Origin: Serratia quinivorans
GTDB taxonomy: Bacteria > Pseudomonadota > Gammaproteobacteria > Enterobacterales > Enterobacteriaceae
DNA: 64,000 nt
Assembly (NCBI RefSeq): GCF_946227985.1
Contig: NZ_CAMKGL010000002.1
Location: forward strand, 333,266-397,265
Direction: 5' to 3'
The position numbers and the translations under genes are program-made. The notes under the pieces are model-generated. The model was not told the origin of the DNA and ran no database searches. It saw nothing but the letters and a program-made list of their open reading frames with translations. Positions 50,685 through 59,118 of the stretch are shown piece after piece (within the stretch, counting starts at the first letter, position 1; every line of letters starts with the position of its first letter).

Positions 50685-51584
50685 TTACTCCATCATCTTC
50701 TCAATAGGCAATACCAGAATCGAGCTGGCACCGAGCGCTTTCAGCTTTTCCATGGTTTCCCAGAACAGGGTTTCGCTACTGACCATGTGCATGGCTACGC
50801 GGTTCTGTGCCCCGGCCAATGGCAGAATGGTCGGGCGTTCGGCACCCGGCAGCAGCGCGACGATTTCGTCCAGGCGCTCGCTTGGTGCGTGCAGCATGAT
50901 GTACTTGGATTCACGCGCCTGGATCACGCCCTGAATACGGGTCATCAGACGGTCGATCAACTGCTGCTTGGCTTCCGGCATTTCGCCATCGCGCTGGATC
51001 AGGCAGGCTTTTGAGCGGTAAATTACTTCAACTTCACGCAGCCCGTTGGCTTCCAGCGTGGCGCCGGTGGAGACCAGGTCACAGATGGCGTCGGCCAAAC
51101 CGGCACGTGGAGCGACTTCGACCGAACCGTTCAGCAAACAGGATTTGAAGCGCACGCCCTGTTTGTCGAGGTATTGCTTGAGCAGGTGCGGGTAAGAGGT
51201 GGCGATGCGGGCGTCTTGCAGGCTTTGCGGGCCGGTATATTCACTGTCGAGTGAAGTGGCCAGCGACAGGCGGCACCCGCCGAAATCCAGGCGACGCAGG
51301 GTGAAATAACGTGGGTCTTCGCCTTGAGCGCGGCGGGTGAGCAGTTCTTCTTCCAGCACGTTCTCACCGATAATACCCAGGTCGACCACGCCATCCATCA
51401 CCAGGCCCGGGATGTCGTCATCGCGGACGCGCAGGATATCGATCGGCATATTCTCCGCGAAGGCAATCAGGCGTTGTTGCTGCAGGTTGATTTTGATACC
51501 GCAGCGCGCCAGCAACTCCTGAGACTCATCGCTCAGGCGGCCCGATTTCTGCATTGCTATCCGTAAACGTGTTTTATCCAGCAT
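50685..51584 (-). CDS. hisG: HisG, ATP phosphoribosyltransferase (long form)
   Basis: 299 aa, the long, histidine-inhibited form with its own regulatory C-terminal domain. [15 protein letters not shown] at the N-terminus, [12 protein letters not shown], and the PRPP loop [14 protein letters not shown] are diagnostic; the last about 75 residues form the ACT-like domain. It condenses ATP and PRPP, the first committed step. First structural gene; 297 bp of leader separate it from the leader peptide and include an inserted repeat. Confidence 0.97.
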   Translation of the reverse strand: MLDKTRLRIAMQKSGRLSDESQELLARCGIKINLQQQRLIAFAENMPIDILRVRDDDIPGLVMDGVVDLGIIGENVLEEELLTRRAQGEDPRYFTLRRLDFGGCRLSLATSLDSEYTGPQSLQDARIATSYPHLLKQYLDKQGVRFKSCLLNGSVEVAPRAGLADAICDLVSTGATLEANGLREVEVIYRSKACLIQRDGEMPEAKQQLIDRLMTRIQGVIQARESKYIMLHAPSERLDEIVALLPGAERPTILPLAGAQNRVAMHMVSSETLFWETMEKLKALGASSILVLPIEKMME

Positions 51585-51610
51585 GGTAACCTCTGTTTAA
51601 TCTGTAATTT

Positions 51611-51736
51611 TATACCCGTCATACTTCAAGTGGCTTGGGTGTTGGCTGCCTTCATTCACTCCAGTCACTTACTTGAGTAAGCTCCTGGGGATTCACTCAG
51701 TTGCCGCCTACAAGCAACTCGAATTATTTGGGGTAT
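51611..51736. repeat. Imperfect palindromic intergenic repeat (about 126 bp)
   Basis: Begins TATACCCGTCATACTTCAAG and ends near GAATTATTTGGGGTAT; the ends are imperfect inverted repeats (ATACCC... and ...GGGTAT). A central dyad CTTACTTGAGTAAG lies at about 51668-51681. It resembles a repeat family I know from Serratia and related genera. It sits inside the his leader transcript between attenuator and hisG, so it would be transcribed. Confidence 0.65.
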
Positions 51737-51780
51737 TTGAATTTATTATGAAAATTATTTTATCTGTCTGTCCGGAGCCA

Positions 51781-51812
51781 AAAAAAAACCCTCGGAAGAA
51801 ATCTTCCGAGGG
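51781..51812 (-). terminator. his attenuator terminator hairpin
   Basis: On the - strand, CCCTCGGAAGA and TCTTCCGAGGG (51789-51812) form an 11-bp stem ending in an 8-9 base T-run (A-run 51781-51788 on +). Located about 70 nt after the leader peptide stop, it is the classical his attenuator. Confidence 0.93.
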
Positions 51813-51881
51813 CTCTCTCTTGCATTCTGCGCGCCACTGGAAGATTAAAAAACCGTCTTCCAGCACACATCGCCTGAAAGA

Positions 51882-51929
51882 CTAGTCAGGGTGATGGTGA
51901 TGATGGTGGCTGAACTGAATGCGTGTCAT
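51882..51929 (-). CDS. hisL: HisL, his operon leader peptide
   Basis: 15 codons: MTRIQFSHHHHHHPD then TAG. Six consecutive histidine codons (the E. coli leader has seven) let ribosomes stall when charged tRNA-His is scarce, favouring the antiterminator over the hairpin at 51789-51812. Too short for normal gene finding but unmistakable. Confidence 0.96.
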   Translation of the reverse strand: MTRIQFSHHHHHHPD

Positions 51930-51973
51930 GGTGTTTTCTCTGTATAAAGTCGCTACAAACTCAATTGCTAATT

Positions 51974-52003
51974 AACCTAAACTATCCACTGTCTTTCACG
52001 CAA
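51974..52003 (-). promoter_or_regulatory. Predicted his operon promoter
   Basis: On the - strand, TTGCGT (52003-51998), 18-bp spacer, TAGGTT (51979-51974). E. coli his also uses a TAGGTT -10 box. About 45 bp before hisL. Confidence 0.6.
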
Positions 52004-52158
52004 CTCTTTTTTCTCGTCATAAATTTAATTTATTGAAACAGGATGAATTATTAGCCAGACGCGACTTTACCTAAGCTTAAGGTCGGTGGATTGAATCACT
52101 ACGCCGACTGGCGTAGCCTTAATGGGCAAAGCGTTGCAGTCTTCAAGAGAGGAAGCTG

Positions 52159-52983
52159 ATGAAAAAGGTAGCCATTATTGGCCTGGGTTGGTTGGGTATG
52201 CCGCTGGCTCTGTCGCTGATGAGCCGTGGGTTTGACGTTGTTGGCAGTAAAACCACGCCGGATGGCGTCGAGGCCGCACGGATGAGCGGGATTGAATGCT
52301 ATCAGCTGGAACTGACGCCGGAACTGATTTGCGAACCGGAGGATCTGGAGGCGCTGCTGCGCGTCGATGCGCTGGTGGTGACACTCCCAGCCCGCCGTAC
52401 CGTCGAAGGCAGCGAAAACTATTTTAATGCGGTGCGCATGCTGGTGGACAGCGCCATGGCCTTTGGTGTGCCGCGCATCCTGTTTACCAGTTCAACTTCG
52501 GTGTATGGAGAAACTACCGGCACGGTACGCGAAGATTCGCCCTTGAAGCCGGTTTCACCTTCCGGGCTGGTGCTGGCGGAGCTAGAGCGTTGGCTGCATG
52601 AACTGCCGAACACTTCGGTGGATATTTTGCGCCTGGCGGGGCTGGTGGGAGGCGATCGCCATCCTGGACGTTTCCTGGCGGGCAAAGTCGATGTCAAAGG
52701 CGGTTCGCAAGGGGTCAATCTGGTGCATCAGGACGACGTGATCGGCGCGATCCAACTGCTGCTGAAACTGCCGAAAGGCGGCCATGTTTATAACCTGTGC
52801 GCCCCGGCCCATCCCACCAAGCGTGAGTTCTACCCGGCGCTGGCCGAACAATTAAATCTGTCGCCGCCGCAGTTTGCTGCCGAGACGGAGCAGGGCGGTC
52901 GGCTGGTGGACGGCAGCCGTATCTGCAATGAACTGGGGTTTGAATATCAGTACCCGGATCCTGCGCGTATGCCGGTCAACTAA
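52159..52983 (+). CDS. yeeZ: YeeZ-like NAD(P)-dependent SDR-family protein
   Basis: 274 aa, same length as E. coli YeeZ and adjacent to the his leader region as in E. coli. Rossmann motif VAIIGLGWLGMPLA (GxGxxG at about 8-13), then SSTSVYGE, DILRLAGLVGGDRHPGRF, NLVHQDDVIGAIQLLL, YNLCAPAHPTKREFY and a C-terminal CNELGFEYQYPDP. It resembles atypical/extended SDR epimerases, but substrate and reaction are unknown. Divergent from the his operon; GAGGAAG ribosome site. A terminator follows. Confidence 0.9.
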   Translation: MKKVAIIGLGWLGMPLALSLMSRGFDVVGSKTTPDGVEAARMSGIECYQLELTPELICEPEDLEALLRVDALVVTLPARRTVEGSENYFNAVRMLVDSAMAFGVPRILFTSSTSVYGETTGTVREDSPLKPVSPSGLVLAELERWLHELPNTSVDILRLAGLVGGDRHPGRFLAGKVDVKGGSQGVNLVHQDDVIGAIQLLLKLPKGGHVYNLCAPAHPTKREFYPALAEQLNLSPPQFAAETEQGGRLVDGSRICNELGFEYQYPDPARMPVN

Positions 52984-52993
52984 GCGTTTGAAC

Positions 52994-53022
52994 ATGCCCT
53001 GCCACGTGCGGGGCATTTTTTT
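52994..53022 (+). terminator. Terminator after yeeZ
   Basis: ATGCCC (52994-52999) pairs with GGGCAT (53011-53016), with further pairs inside, then T7. Between convergent yeeZ and the LysR gene. Confidence 0.8.
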
Positions 53023-53040
53023 ATGCAGTTTGCAGGGTTG

Positions 53041-53955
53041 CTACATCAGCGCGATAGCGGCTGAAACCTCCCCGGCGCGCTGCAAATCCTCCAGCAATGC
53101 GCTCAGCGCTTCTTTCGGCAACCCCGGGCGGGTCACCAGGCTCAATGCCGCCTGATAAGACAGCGCTTGCCCCCCCAACTGTTTCAATGCGCCTTGTTCT
53201 ACCCAACGCGCAGCGTAATGGGTGGGCAGATAACCGAGATACTCACCGCTGAGCACCAAATGGGCGACGCCTTCCATATGATGGGCGACGGCGCCGAGGT
53301 TTAACGGTGCCAGCGGACAAAGTTGCTGTGCCAACAAATAGCCGCGTTTAACCCAGCGTGCATTTTCAATCTGTTCACGGCCCGGTTGCTCCAGCGAAAA
53401 CAGCGGATGATCGCTGCTGCAATAAACCGCCTGCGTCTCTGCTATCCAGGGCTGGTACTGTAGCTCGTCCAACTGCTGACCGAAATAGCCGATGCCCAAA
53501 TCGAGTTGCTGATTCAGCAGCCCCTGTTCTATTTCGCCGGGGGCGCAAATGCGGCACTGTAACTGCACATCCTGGTGTCGGCGTTGAAATTGTTTGATGG
53601 CATGGCTGAAGGGATTGCCCGGCAGCGACACCAGATTATCTACCAGGCCAATCTGCAAATCACCGGTTAGCAGCCCGTTCAGGGATTGACTGACGCGGGT
53701 AAAGTCCCGAGCGGCATTGAACAGGGTACGGCAGGCGATCAGCATGCGTTCGCCTTTCGGCGTCAGCATAAAACCGGAGCGGCCTCGCTGACACAGACGA
53801 AATCCCAACCGGGTCTCCAGGGTGGCGAGATGGGTGCTGATGGTCGACTGGTTCATCAGCAACGTTTCCTGGGCAGCGCTGACGCCATGGGCTTCGGCGA
53901 CGGCGACGAATACCCGCAGCAGTCGCAGATCAATATCGCTTAGGTTGGTGAGCAT
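53041..53955 (-). CDS. LysR-family transcriptional regulator
   Basis: 304 aa from the ATG giving MLTNLSDIDLRLLRVFVAVAEAHG, preceded by GGAGGAACGG; a longer upstream frame is not family-like. The winged-helix domain (about 5-65) includes ETLLMNQSTISTHLATLETRLGFRLCQRG, followed by an effector domain. It does not resemble E. coli YeeY, the LysR gene next to yeeZ there. It is divergent from the ureohydrolase-symporter pair, so it probably controls their use of a guanidino compound. The 247-bp gap holds TTGGT-T-ACCAA (54073-54083), a candidate LysR-type site. Confidence 0.88.
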   Translation of the reverse strand: MLTNLSDIDLRLLRVFVAVAEAHGVSAAQETLLMNQSTISTHLATLETRLGFRLCQRGRSGFMLTPKGERMLIACRTLFNAARDFTRVSQSLNGLLTGDLQIGLVDNLVSLPGNPFSHAIKQFQRRHQDVQLQCRICAPGEIEQGLLNQQLDLGIGYFGQQLDELQYQPWIAETQAVYCSSDHPLFSLEQPGREQIENARWVKRGYLLAQQLCPLAPLNLGAVAHHMEGVAHLVLSGEYLGYLPTHYAARWVEQGALKQLGGQALSYQAALSLVTRPGLPKEALSALLEDLQRAGEVSAAIALM

Positions 53956-54202
53956 CCGTTCCTCCGCAGTAATAGCGTTTATTAACCATTTTACAACACC
54001 CCAAAAATGAAGCTGGCGGTCGTAAATCTGTCTTTTTATGTCACGAATGCTAAATAAAATCCAATGGTTCAATTGGTTACCAAGCATCGGTGTTTTCAAT
54101 GCTTACATCCCAAAGATGGAATGGTAGCCCTGTCAGGTGGCGGGTAGCCTGTATTTGTTATCCAAATGTTGAAATTATCTAACGGCCGAATAAGGAAAGA
54201 TC

Positions 54203-55136
54203 ATGCTGAATCAACCCCAAAGCGGTAACGATATGCCGCGTTTTGCCGGCATCCCCACCATGATGCGGCTCCCCGTCGCCGACGATGCACGGGGGGCTGA
54301 ATGCGGCCTTCGTCGGTATTCCCCTCGATATTGGTACGTCTAACCGCAGTGGCACGCGCTATGGGCCGCGGCAAATCAGGCAAGAGTCGGTGATGATCCG
54401 TCCTTACAACATGGGCACCGCTGCCGCACCTTTTGAACGGCTGCAGGTTGCCGACCTGGGGGATGTCGCCATCAATCCTTATAGCCTGGAAGACAGCGTT
54501 CGCCGCATTGAGCTGGCCTATAACGGTATTCTGGCCCACGGCTGCATTCCACTGACGCTGGGGGGCGACCACACGCTGACGTTACCAGTGCTGCGCGCCA
54601 TGGCCAGCCGATATGGCCCGGTCGGCTTGATTCACGTAGATGCTCACTCAGACACCAACGAAGAGATGTTTGGTGAAAAGTTGGCGCACGGGACGACTTT
54701 CCGGCGGGCCTTTGAAGAGGGGTTATTACAGCCACAACGGGTCATTCAGATTGGCCTGCGCGGCAGCGGCTATGAGGCTGATGATTTCGATTGGTCGCGC
54801 AAGCAGGGGTTCCGCGTGGTACCGGCAGAAGCCTGCTGGTACCGCTCGTTGGCACCGCTGATGGAGGAAGTGCGCGAACAGATGGGCAATGCACCGGTTT
54901 ATCTCAGTTTCGACATCGACGGCCTGGATCCGGCATTTGCTCCGGGCACCGGCACGCCGGAGGTCGGCGGGCTGTCGGTCTGGCAAGGCCTGGAAATTGT
55001 CAGAGGCTGCCGGGGGCTGAACCTGGTCGGCAGTGACGTGGTGGAGGTTTCTCCACCTTACGATCGTTCCGGCAACACCGCGCTACTGGCGGCTAACCTG
55101 TTGTTTGAAATGCTGTGTGTACTGCCGTCGCAATAA
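54203..55136 (+). CDS. Agmatinase/guanidinobutyrase-family ureohydrolase, apparent +1 frameshift
   Basis: ATG 54203 (MLNQPQSGNDMPRFAGIPTMMRLP) follows AAGGAAAG. At a G6 run (54291-54296) the frame changes: with five G the product would read DDARGLNAAFVGIPLDIGTSNRSGTRYGPRQIR without interruption, about 310 aa. Downstream of 54285 the frame is open to 55136 with the manganese-binding motifs GGDHTL, HVDAHSD and SFDIDGLDPAFAPGTGTPE intact. The family cleaves urea from agmatine, 4-guanidinobutyrate or 3-guanidinopropionate. A neighbouring sodium symporter and LysR gene favour a guanidino acid. Real mutation, slippage or sequencing error cannot be told apart here. Confidence 0.82.
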
Positions 55137-55209
55137 GGCGACGGCGATAACCCGATCGGCGGAGCCGTTGCGCCTGATACCGAATAATAACAAGCATGCG
55201 GAGTGACCG

Positions 55210-56592
55210 ATGAATCTCGACCTGCTGGTAGTAGTGTTTTACTTTTTGGTGATAGGGGCGGTGGGTTGGCTTGGCGTTCGCCGGGCCACCACCAAGGAAG
55301 ATTATCTGGTGGCTGGCCGCAATCTGGGGCCCTGTTTGTACCTGGGTACACTGTCCGCTGTAGTGCTTGGCGGGGCGTCTACCATTGGCAGCGTTAAGCT
55401 GGGTTACACCTACGGGATCTCGGGCGTGTGGCTGTGTGGTGCGCTGGGGGCGGGGATTGTCGTATTGAGCATGGTGTTGGCCAAACCCTTGCTCAAGCTA
55501 AAGCTCTACACCGTCAGCCAGGTGTTGGCGCGGCGCTATCATCCGGCCGCCAGGGTCACCAGCGGTGCCATTATGCTGGCTTATGACCTGATGGTGGCCG
55601 TTACCTCGATTATTGCTATCGGCAGTGTGATGCAGGTGATGTTTGAGTTGTCGTTCACCGCATCAATTCTGCTCGGCGGCGGTTTGGTGGTGCTTTATTC
55701 CACGCTGGGCGGCATGTGGTCATTGACGCTAACCGACATCATCCAGTTTATCATCATGACCGTCGGCATGATGCTGGTGTTGATGCCGATGAGCATCGTC
55801 AAGGCCGGTGGCTGGGCGGCATTCAGTCACCTGCTGCCGGACAGTTACTACCAGCTGTCGTCGATCGGGCTCGATACCATCCTGGTGTTCTTCCTGATCT
55901 ACTTCTTCGGCATTCTGATTGGTCAGGATATCTGGCAGCGGGTATTTACCGCCCGTAGCACCAATATTGCTCGCTACGCCGGGTTGGGGGCTGGGGTGTA
56001 CTGCGTGCTGTATGGGGTGGCCGGTGCTCTGATTGGCATGGCCGGCAAGTTGGTACTGCCGCAACTGACCAATACCGACGGCGCCTTTGCCGCCATTGCT
56101 CAGGCGGTGCTGCCGCCGGGCGTTAGCGGGCTGGTGGCTGCGGCGGCGTTGGCGGCGCTGATGTCGACGGCCAGTGCCTGTTTGTTGGCATCGTCAACCA
56201 TCGCGCTGGAGGATGTATTGCCGGCTATTCGCAAGCGGCCCTCCGGTGGGCTGGCGGCCGGGAGATTCACGACGTTTGTCATGGGTTGCATTATGTTGGG
56301 GCTGGCGTTCGTGGTGCGCGACGTGATGATGGCGCTAACGCTGGCCTATAACCTGTTGGTGGGCGGTATGTTGATCCCGCTGATCGGTGCGATTTTCTGG
56401 CAACGTGCCACCAGCACCGGTGCTATCGCCAGCATGCTGACCGGCAGTCTGAGCGTATTGGTGCTGATGTATTATCACGGCATTGAGGCCAACAGCCCAA
56501 TCTGCGGCGGTCTGTTGGCGGGCGGGGCGGCCTTTCTGATTGGCAGCCTGCTGACCCGGCCAAGTTCTCAGCCGCAGGTACAGCCGGAATAA
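55210..56592 (+). CDS. Sodium:solute symporter (SSS family)
   Basis: 460 aa, about 13 predicted membrane helices. ATTKEDYLVAGRNLGPCLYLGTLSAVVLGGASTIGSV (about 20-56) is the family signature; later GQDIWQRVFTARSTNIARYAG and the helix SGLVAAAALAALMSTASACLLASSTIALEDV are also typical. It imports a small solute with sodium. Encoded 73 bp after the ureohydrolase, it probably takes up the guanidino acid that enzyme cleaves, as proposed for the gbu and gpu clusters of Pseudomonas. Substrate is inferred from context only. Confidence 0.9.
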   Translation: MNLDLLVVVFYFLVIGAVGWLGVRRATTKEDYLVAGRNLGPCLYLGTLSAVVLGGASTIGSVKLGYTYGISGVWLCGALGAGIVVLSMVLAKPLLKLKLYTVSQVLARRYHPAARVTSGAIMLAYDLMVAVTSIIAIGSVMQVMFELSFTASILLGGGLVVLYSTLGGMWSLTLTDIIQFIIMTVGMMLVLMPMSIVKAGGWAAFSHLLPDSYYQLSSIGLDTILVFFLIYFFGILIGQDIWQRVFTARSTNIARYAGLGAGVYCVLYGVAGALIGMAGKLVLPQLTNTDGAFAAIAQAVLPPGVSGLVAAAALAALMSTASACLLASSTIALEDVLPAIRKRPSGGLAAGRFTTFVMGCIMLGLAFVVRDVMMALTLAYNLLVGGMLIPLIGAIFWQRATSTGAIASMLTGSLSVLVLMYYHGIEANSPICGGLLAGGAAFLIGSLLTRPSSQPQVQPE

Positions 56593-56593
56593 T

Positions 56594-56631
56594 GGGTAAC
56601 CATGGGGCTGTGGCAGGTCGCCCCATTACCC
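56594..56631. terminator. Hairpin between convergent symporter and CorA genes
   Basis: GGGTAA (56594-56599) and TTACCC (56626-56631), interrupted by CCA, continue as TGGGGC (56603-56608) and GCCCCA (56620-56625). Long stem but no T-run on either side, so termination is possible but not certain. Confidence 0.5.
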
Positions 56632-56632
56632 G

Positions 56633-57613
56633 CTACAGCCAGCCGGATCTCTTCAGTTTTTGATACAGGAAGAAGCAGCCGACGGCGGTCACCCCGAGGA
56701 TGGTGTGATAGGCCCAGGGGAATTTCAGTTCCGGCATATTGGCGAAGTTCATGCCGTACAGGCTGAATATTACCGTTGGGATCGCCAGTATTGCCCCCCA
56801 TCCCGCCAGTCGTTTTACCACTTCGTTCTGTTTCACCGTGACCAGCGCCAGGTTGACGTGCATGGCGTTGGTCAGCATTTCGCGCATATCGTCGATAGTG
56901 CTGACTACCTGGCGCGCATGGTCTTGCACATCTCGCACGTAGGCGCGCAGCTCTTTCGGGATCACCTCTTCATGCAGGCGAATCAGCTGATTGCAGATTT
57001 CGTCCATCGGCATCGCAGCATTGCGCAACGCCAGCAGGTGGCGCCGCAGGGTATAGACGTTCTCAATGGCGGCCTGATCAAACTCGGATTTGAACATGTT
57101 GGCTTCGATGGCTTCGATCTCCGTCTCGAACTTCGCCACCACGGTGCGGTAGTTATCAACCACAAAGTCCATCACCGAATACAAGGCAAAGCCCGGCCCA
57201 CGGCACATCTGTTTGTGGTTTTCCTCGGCCTTGAGACGGATCGGCGCATAGCTGGGCGAATCACCGTGACGCACCGTGACCAGAAAGTTTTTGCCGACAA
57301 AGAAGTGGGTTTCACCGTACTCGACTTCGTCCTGGCCCCACTGCGCAGTTTTAATCACGATAAACAACGAGTCGCCGTAGGCTTCCAGCTTGGGCCGCTG
57401 GTGGGCGCAAAGCGCGTCCTCAATCGCCAGATCGTGCAGTCCAAACTCCTCCTGAACCTTGCGCATAAAGGCGTCTTCCGGCTGCCACAACCCGAGCCAG
57501 ACGAAGGTGTCCGGCTGTTTGACCACTTCGCTGATATCATCAATGGTCACTTCGCCCAGCCGTTGACCGGCTTTGTACGCCACGCAATTCACAACCATGG
57601 TTGCGGTTTCCAT
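56633..57613 (-). CDS. CorA-family divalent metal ion transporter
   Basis: 326 aa from ATG 57613, which is preceded by AGGTGG at 5 bp; a TTG one codon upstream is less likely. The N-terminal cytoplasmic domain has LHDLAIEDALCAHQRPKLEAYGD and FFVGKNFLVTVRHG. Long helices are followed by two C-terminal membrane segments with the selectivity motif YGMNF (GMN) and LYQKLKRSGWL end. It would move Mg2+, Co2+ or a related ion across the inner membrane. Differs from E. coli ZntB, which has GVN, and is not close to the main CorA. GNAT gene lies 11 bp upstream in the same direction. Confidence 0.9.
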   Translation of the reverse strand: METATMVVNCVAYKAGQRLGEVTIDDISEVVKQPDTFVWLGLWQPEDAFMRKVQEEFGLHDLAIEDALCAHQRPKLEAYGDSLFIVIKTAQWGQDEVEYGETHFFVGKNFLVTVRHGDSPSYAPIRLKAEENHKQMCRGPGFALYSVMDFVVDNYRTVVAKFETEIEAIEANMFKSEFDQAAIENVYTLRRHLLALRNAAMPMDEICNQLIRLHEEVIPKELRAYVRDVQDHARQVVSTIDDMREMLTNAMHVNLALVTVKQNEVVKRLAGWGAILAIPTVIFSLYGMNFANMPELKFPWAYHTILGVTAVGCFFLYQKLKRSGWL

Positions 57614-57624
57614 CAAGCCACCTG

Positions 57625-58044
57625 CTATTCAATAAGAGTTTTGGTGAGAACGTAACATTCGTGCTCAACCGGATAATTCTGCAGCGTCATCTGTAGTTGG
57701 TAACCGAGTTTCTCGTAGAAAGGTCGCGCCTGAAAGCTGAAGGTATCCAGGCGAACATAACGACAACCCCGCGCCTTGGCTTCCTGTTCCGCCGCCAGGA
57801 CCACCTTGCGACCTAACCCGCTGCCGCGCTGCGAATCATCCACCCACAACCATTCCACGCTCAACCAGTTGCCCCAGGTCTCACCGGTCAAGCCTGCGAC
57901 CACCCGACCGGCTTCATCCTTGCTATAGACGGCAAGGGGTTTGCGTTGGGTAGGGTCAATATACGGACTATTATGGGCTCGCAGCCCCAAACGGATAACG
58001 TTGAGGGTCTCTTCGTCAGGTATTTCGGTAACGGTGATGTTCAT
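57625..58044 (-). CDS. GNAT-family N-acetyltransferase
   Basis: 139 aa from the ATG giving MNITVTEIPDEETLNVIRLGLRAHN, preceded by AAGGAGGAAAC; a longer frame upstream lacks such a site. The acetyl-CoA motif is SQRGSGLGRKVVLAAEQEAKARGC (Q/RxxGxG/A), then YVRLDTFSFQARPFYEKLGYQ. Small cytoplasmic acetyltransferase, probably for an amine or antibiotic-like substrate; the real substrate is unknown. It lies 11 bp upstream of the CorA-like gene and may share its transcript. Confidence 0.88.
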   Translation of the reverse strand: MNITVTEIPDEETLNVIRLGLRAHNSPYIDPTQRKPLAVYSKDEAGRVVAGLTGETWGNWLSVEWLWVDDSQRGSGLGRKVVLAAEQEAKARGCRYVRLDTFSFQARPFYEKLGYQLQMTLQNYPVEHECYVLTKTLIE

Positions 58045-58222
58045 GTTTCCTCCTTGGTGAACCCTTAACTTAAGCACAGTCCACGGAAAAGGCAACATGT
58101 TGAAATTTAATATAAACATTGGAGTCAGCACACTGGGGGCGTTACGGGCGGCGGGGGCGGGGCCGCCAAGCAGGGCTGGATGACTTCAAGGTGACGTTCC
58201 GGCAACGGGCGGAGAAATAATA

Positions 58223-58240
58223 GCGCCCCGACAGGGGCGC
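58223..58240 (-). terminator. Terminator of the GST gene
   Basis: GCGCCCC (58223-58229), GACA/TGTC loop, GGGGCGC (58234-58240). On the - strand it is followed by TATTATTTCT. It lies 8 bp past the GST stop. The adjacent 58140-58175 stretch is unusually G-rich. Confidence 0.75.
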
Positions 58241-58247
58241 AGAAAAC

Positions 58248-58868
58248 TCAGGTCAATTCACTCATCACGCCGCGCTGATAAGCGGGACGCGTGGTTAACC
58301 GTTGGTACCAGCGTTCCATGTTCGGGCGGGGTTGGCGCTCAATCGGCATAGAGAACCAGGCGTAAGCAAAGCTGCCAAGCGGAATGTCACCGATACCGAA
58401 TGACTCGCCGGAAAGATAAGGCTGGCGGCCCAGGGTGTCTTCCACGATGTCGAAGTGCTTTTCCAACGCGGCGATCGCCGCTTCAATCTTGGCCATGTCG
58501 CGCAGTTCCGGCTTGGTGCGTACCAGGCCCCAGAACACCACGCTAAAGTGGCTGACAATGGTGGCGGTGGTCCAGTCCATCCATTTCTCAGCGCTGGCAC
58601 GGGCCTGTAGATCCTGCGGGTAGAATGGCGCACTGCCAAACTTTGCCGCCAGATAGCGCACTATGGTGTTGGATTCCCATAGCACGAAGTCATCGTCCTG
58701 CAGCAACGGCACCAGGCCGTTCGGGTTTAATGAACGGTAGAGCTCATCGTTCACCTTGCCGAATGCGCCACCGGCATTGATATGGCTGTAGTTCAGCTCC
58801 AGTTCTGCGGCGCACCACAGCACTTTCCTGACGTTGTTCGAATTTTCACGACCCCAAATGGTCAGCAT
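58248..58868 (-). CDS. Glutathione S-transferase family protein
   Basis: 206 aa. N-terminal thioredoxin-like domain with LTIWGRENSNNVRKVLW (Asn/Ser near the thiol site), NPNGLVPLLQDDDFVLWESNTIVRYLA (the conserved cis-Pro and Glu-Ser glutathione contacts), then a helical C-terminal domain with GESFGIGDIPLGSFAYAW (N-capping box). It conjugates glutathione to electrophiles or reduces disulfides; substrate unknown. Single gene with its own terminator; a repeat element begins 30 bp upstream of its start. Confidence 0.92.
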   Translation of the reverse strand: MLTIWGRENSNNVRKVLWCAAELELNYSHINAGGAFGKVNDELYRSLNPNGLVPLLQDDDFVLWESNTIVRYLAAKFGSAPFYPQDLQARASAEKWMDWTTATIVSHFSVVFWGLVRTKPELRDMAKIEAAIAALEKHFDIVEDTLGRQPYLSGESFGIGDIPLGSFAYAWFSMPIERQPRPNMERWYQRLTTRPAYQRGVMSELT

Positions 58869-58897
58869 AGAACGCCTCTTTATACGGGTGAATTAAC

Positions 58898-59049
58898 CTA
58901 AGAGCCTATCCCATTAGGCTATCTTACTTGCCATTTTGCCCCTGGGCAGTGCTCAAAATCCTCACGTACTTCGTGTACGCTGCGGTTTTTCCGCGCTGTC
59001 CGTGTCCAAACTGGCTGCGACAATAACGCCTACTGGGATAGGCTCTAAG
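58898..59049. repeat. MITE-like element with 22-bp terminal inverted repeats
   Basis: 152 bp with ends CTAAGAGCCTATCCCATTAG(GC) at 58898-58919 and its inverted match at 59028-59049, two mismatches in 22. Inside are smaller palindromes (TACTTCGTGTACG region, GCGGTTTTTCCGC). It encodes nothing and lies in the 250-bp gap between GST and HAD genes. It looks like a non-autonomous mobile or palindromic repeat family that I associate with Serratia; no clear target duplication is visible. Confidence 0.7.
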
Positions 59050-59118
59050 CTGTTATTCGTACGCCACAATGGGGGCGTTGTCACACCGGAAGGCATTTTT
59101 TGCCGACCAGGTTGCCAT

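Noticed and set aside
51673-51885. 70-codon + strand frame in the his leader
   Set aside because: It runs through the repeat, the attenuator hairpin and into the complement of hisL; clearly a by-product of those.
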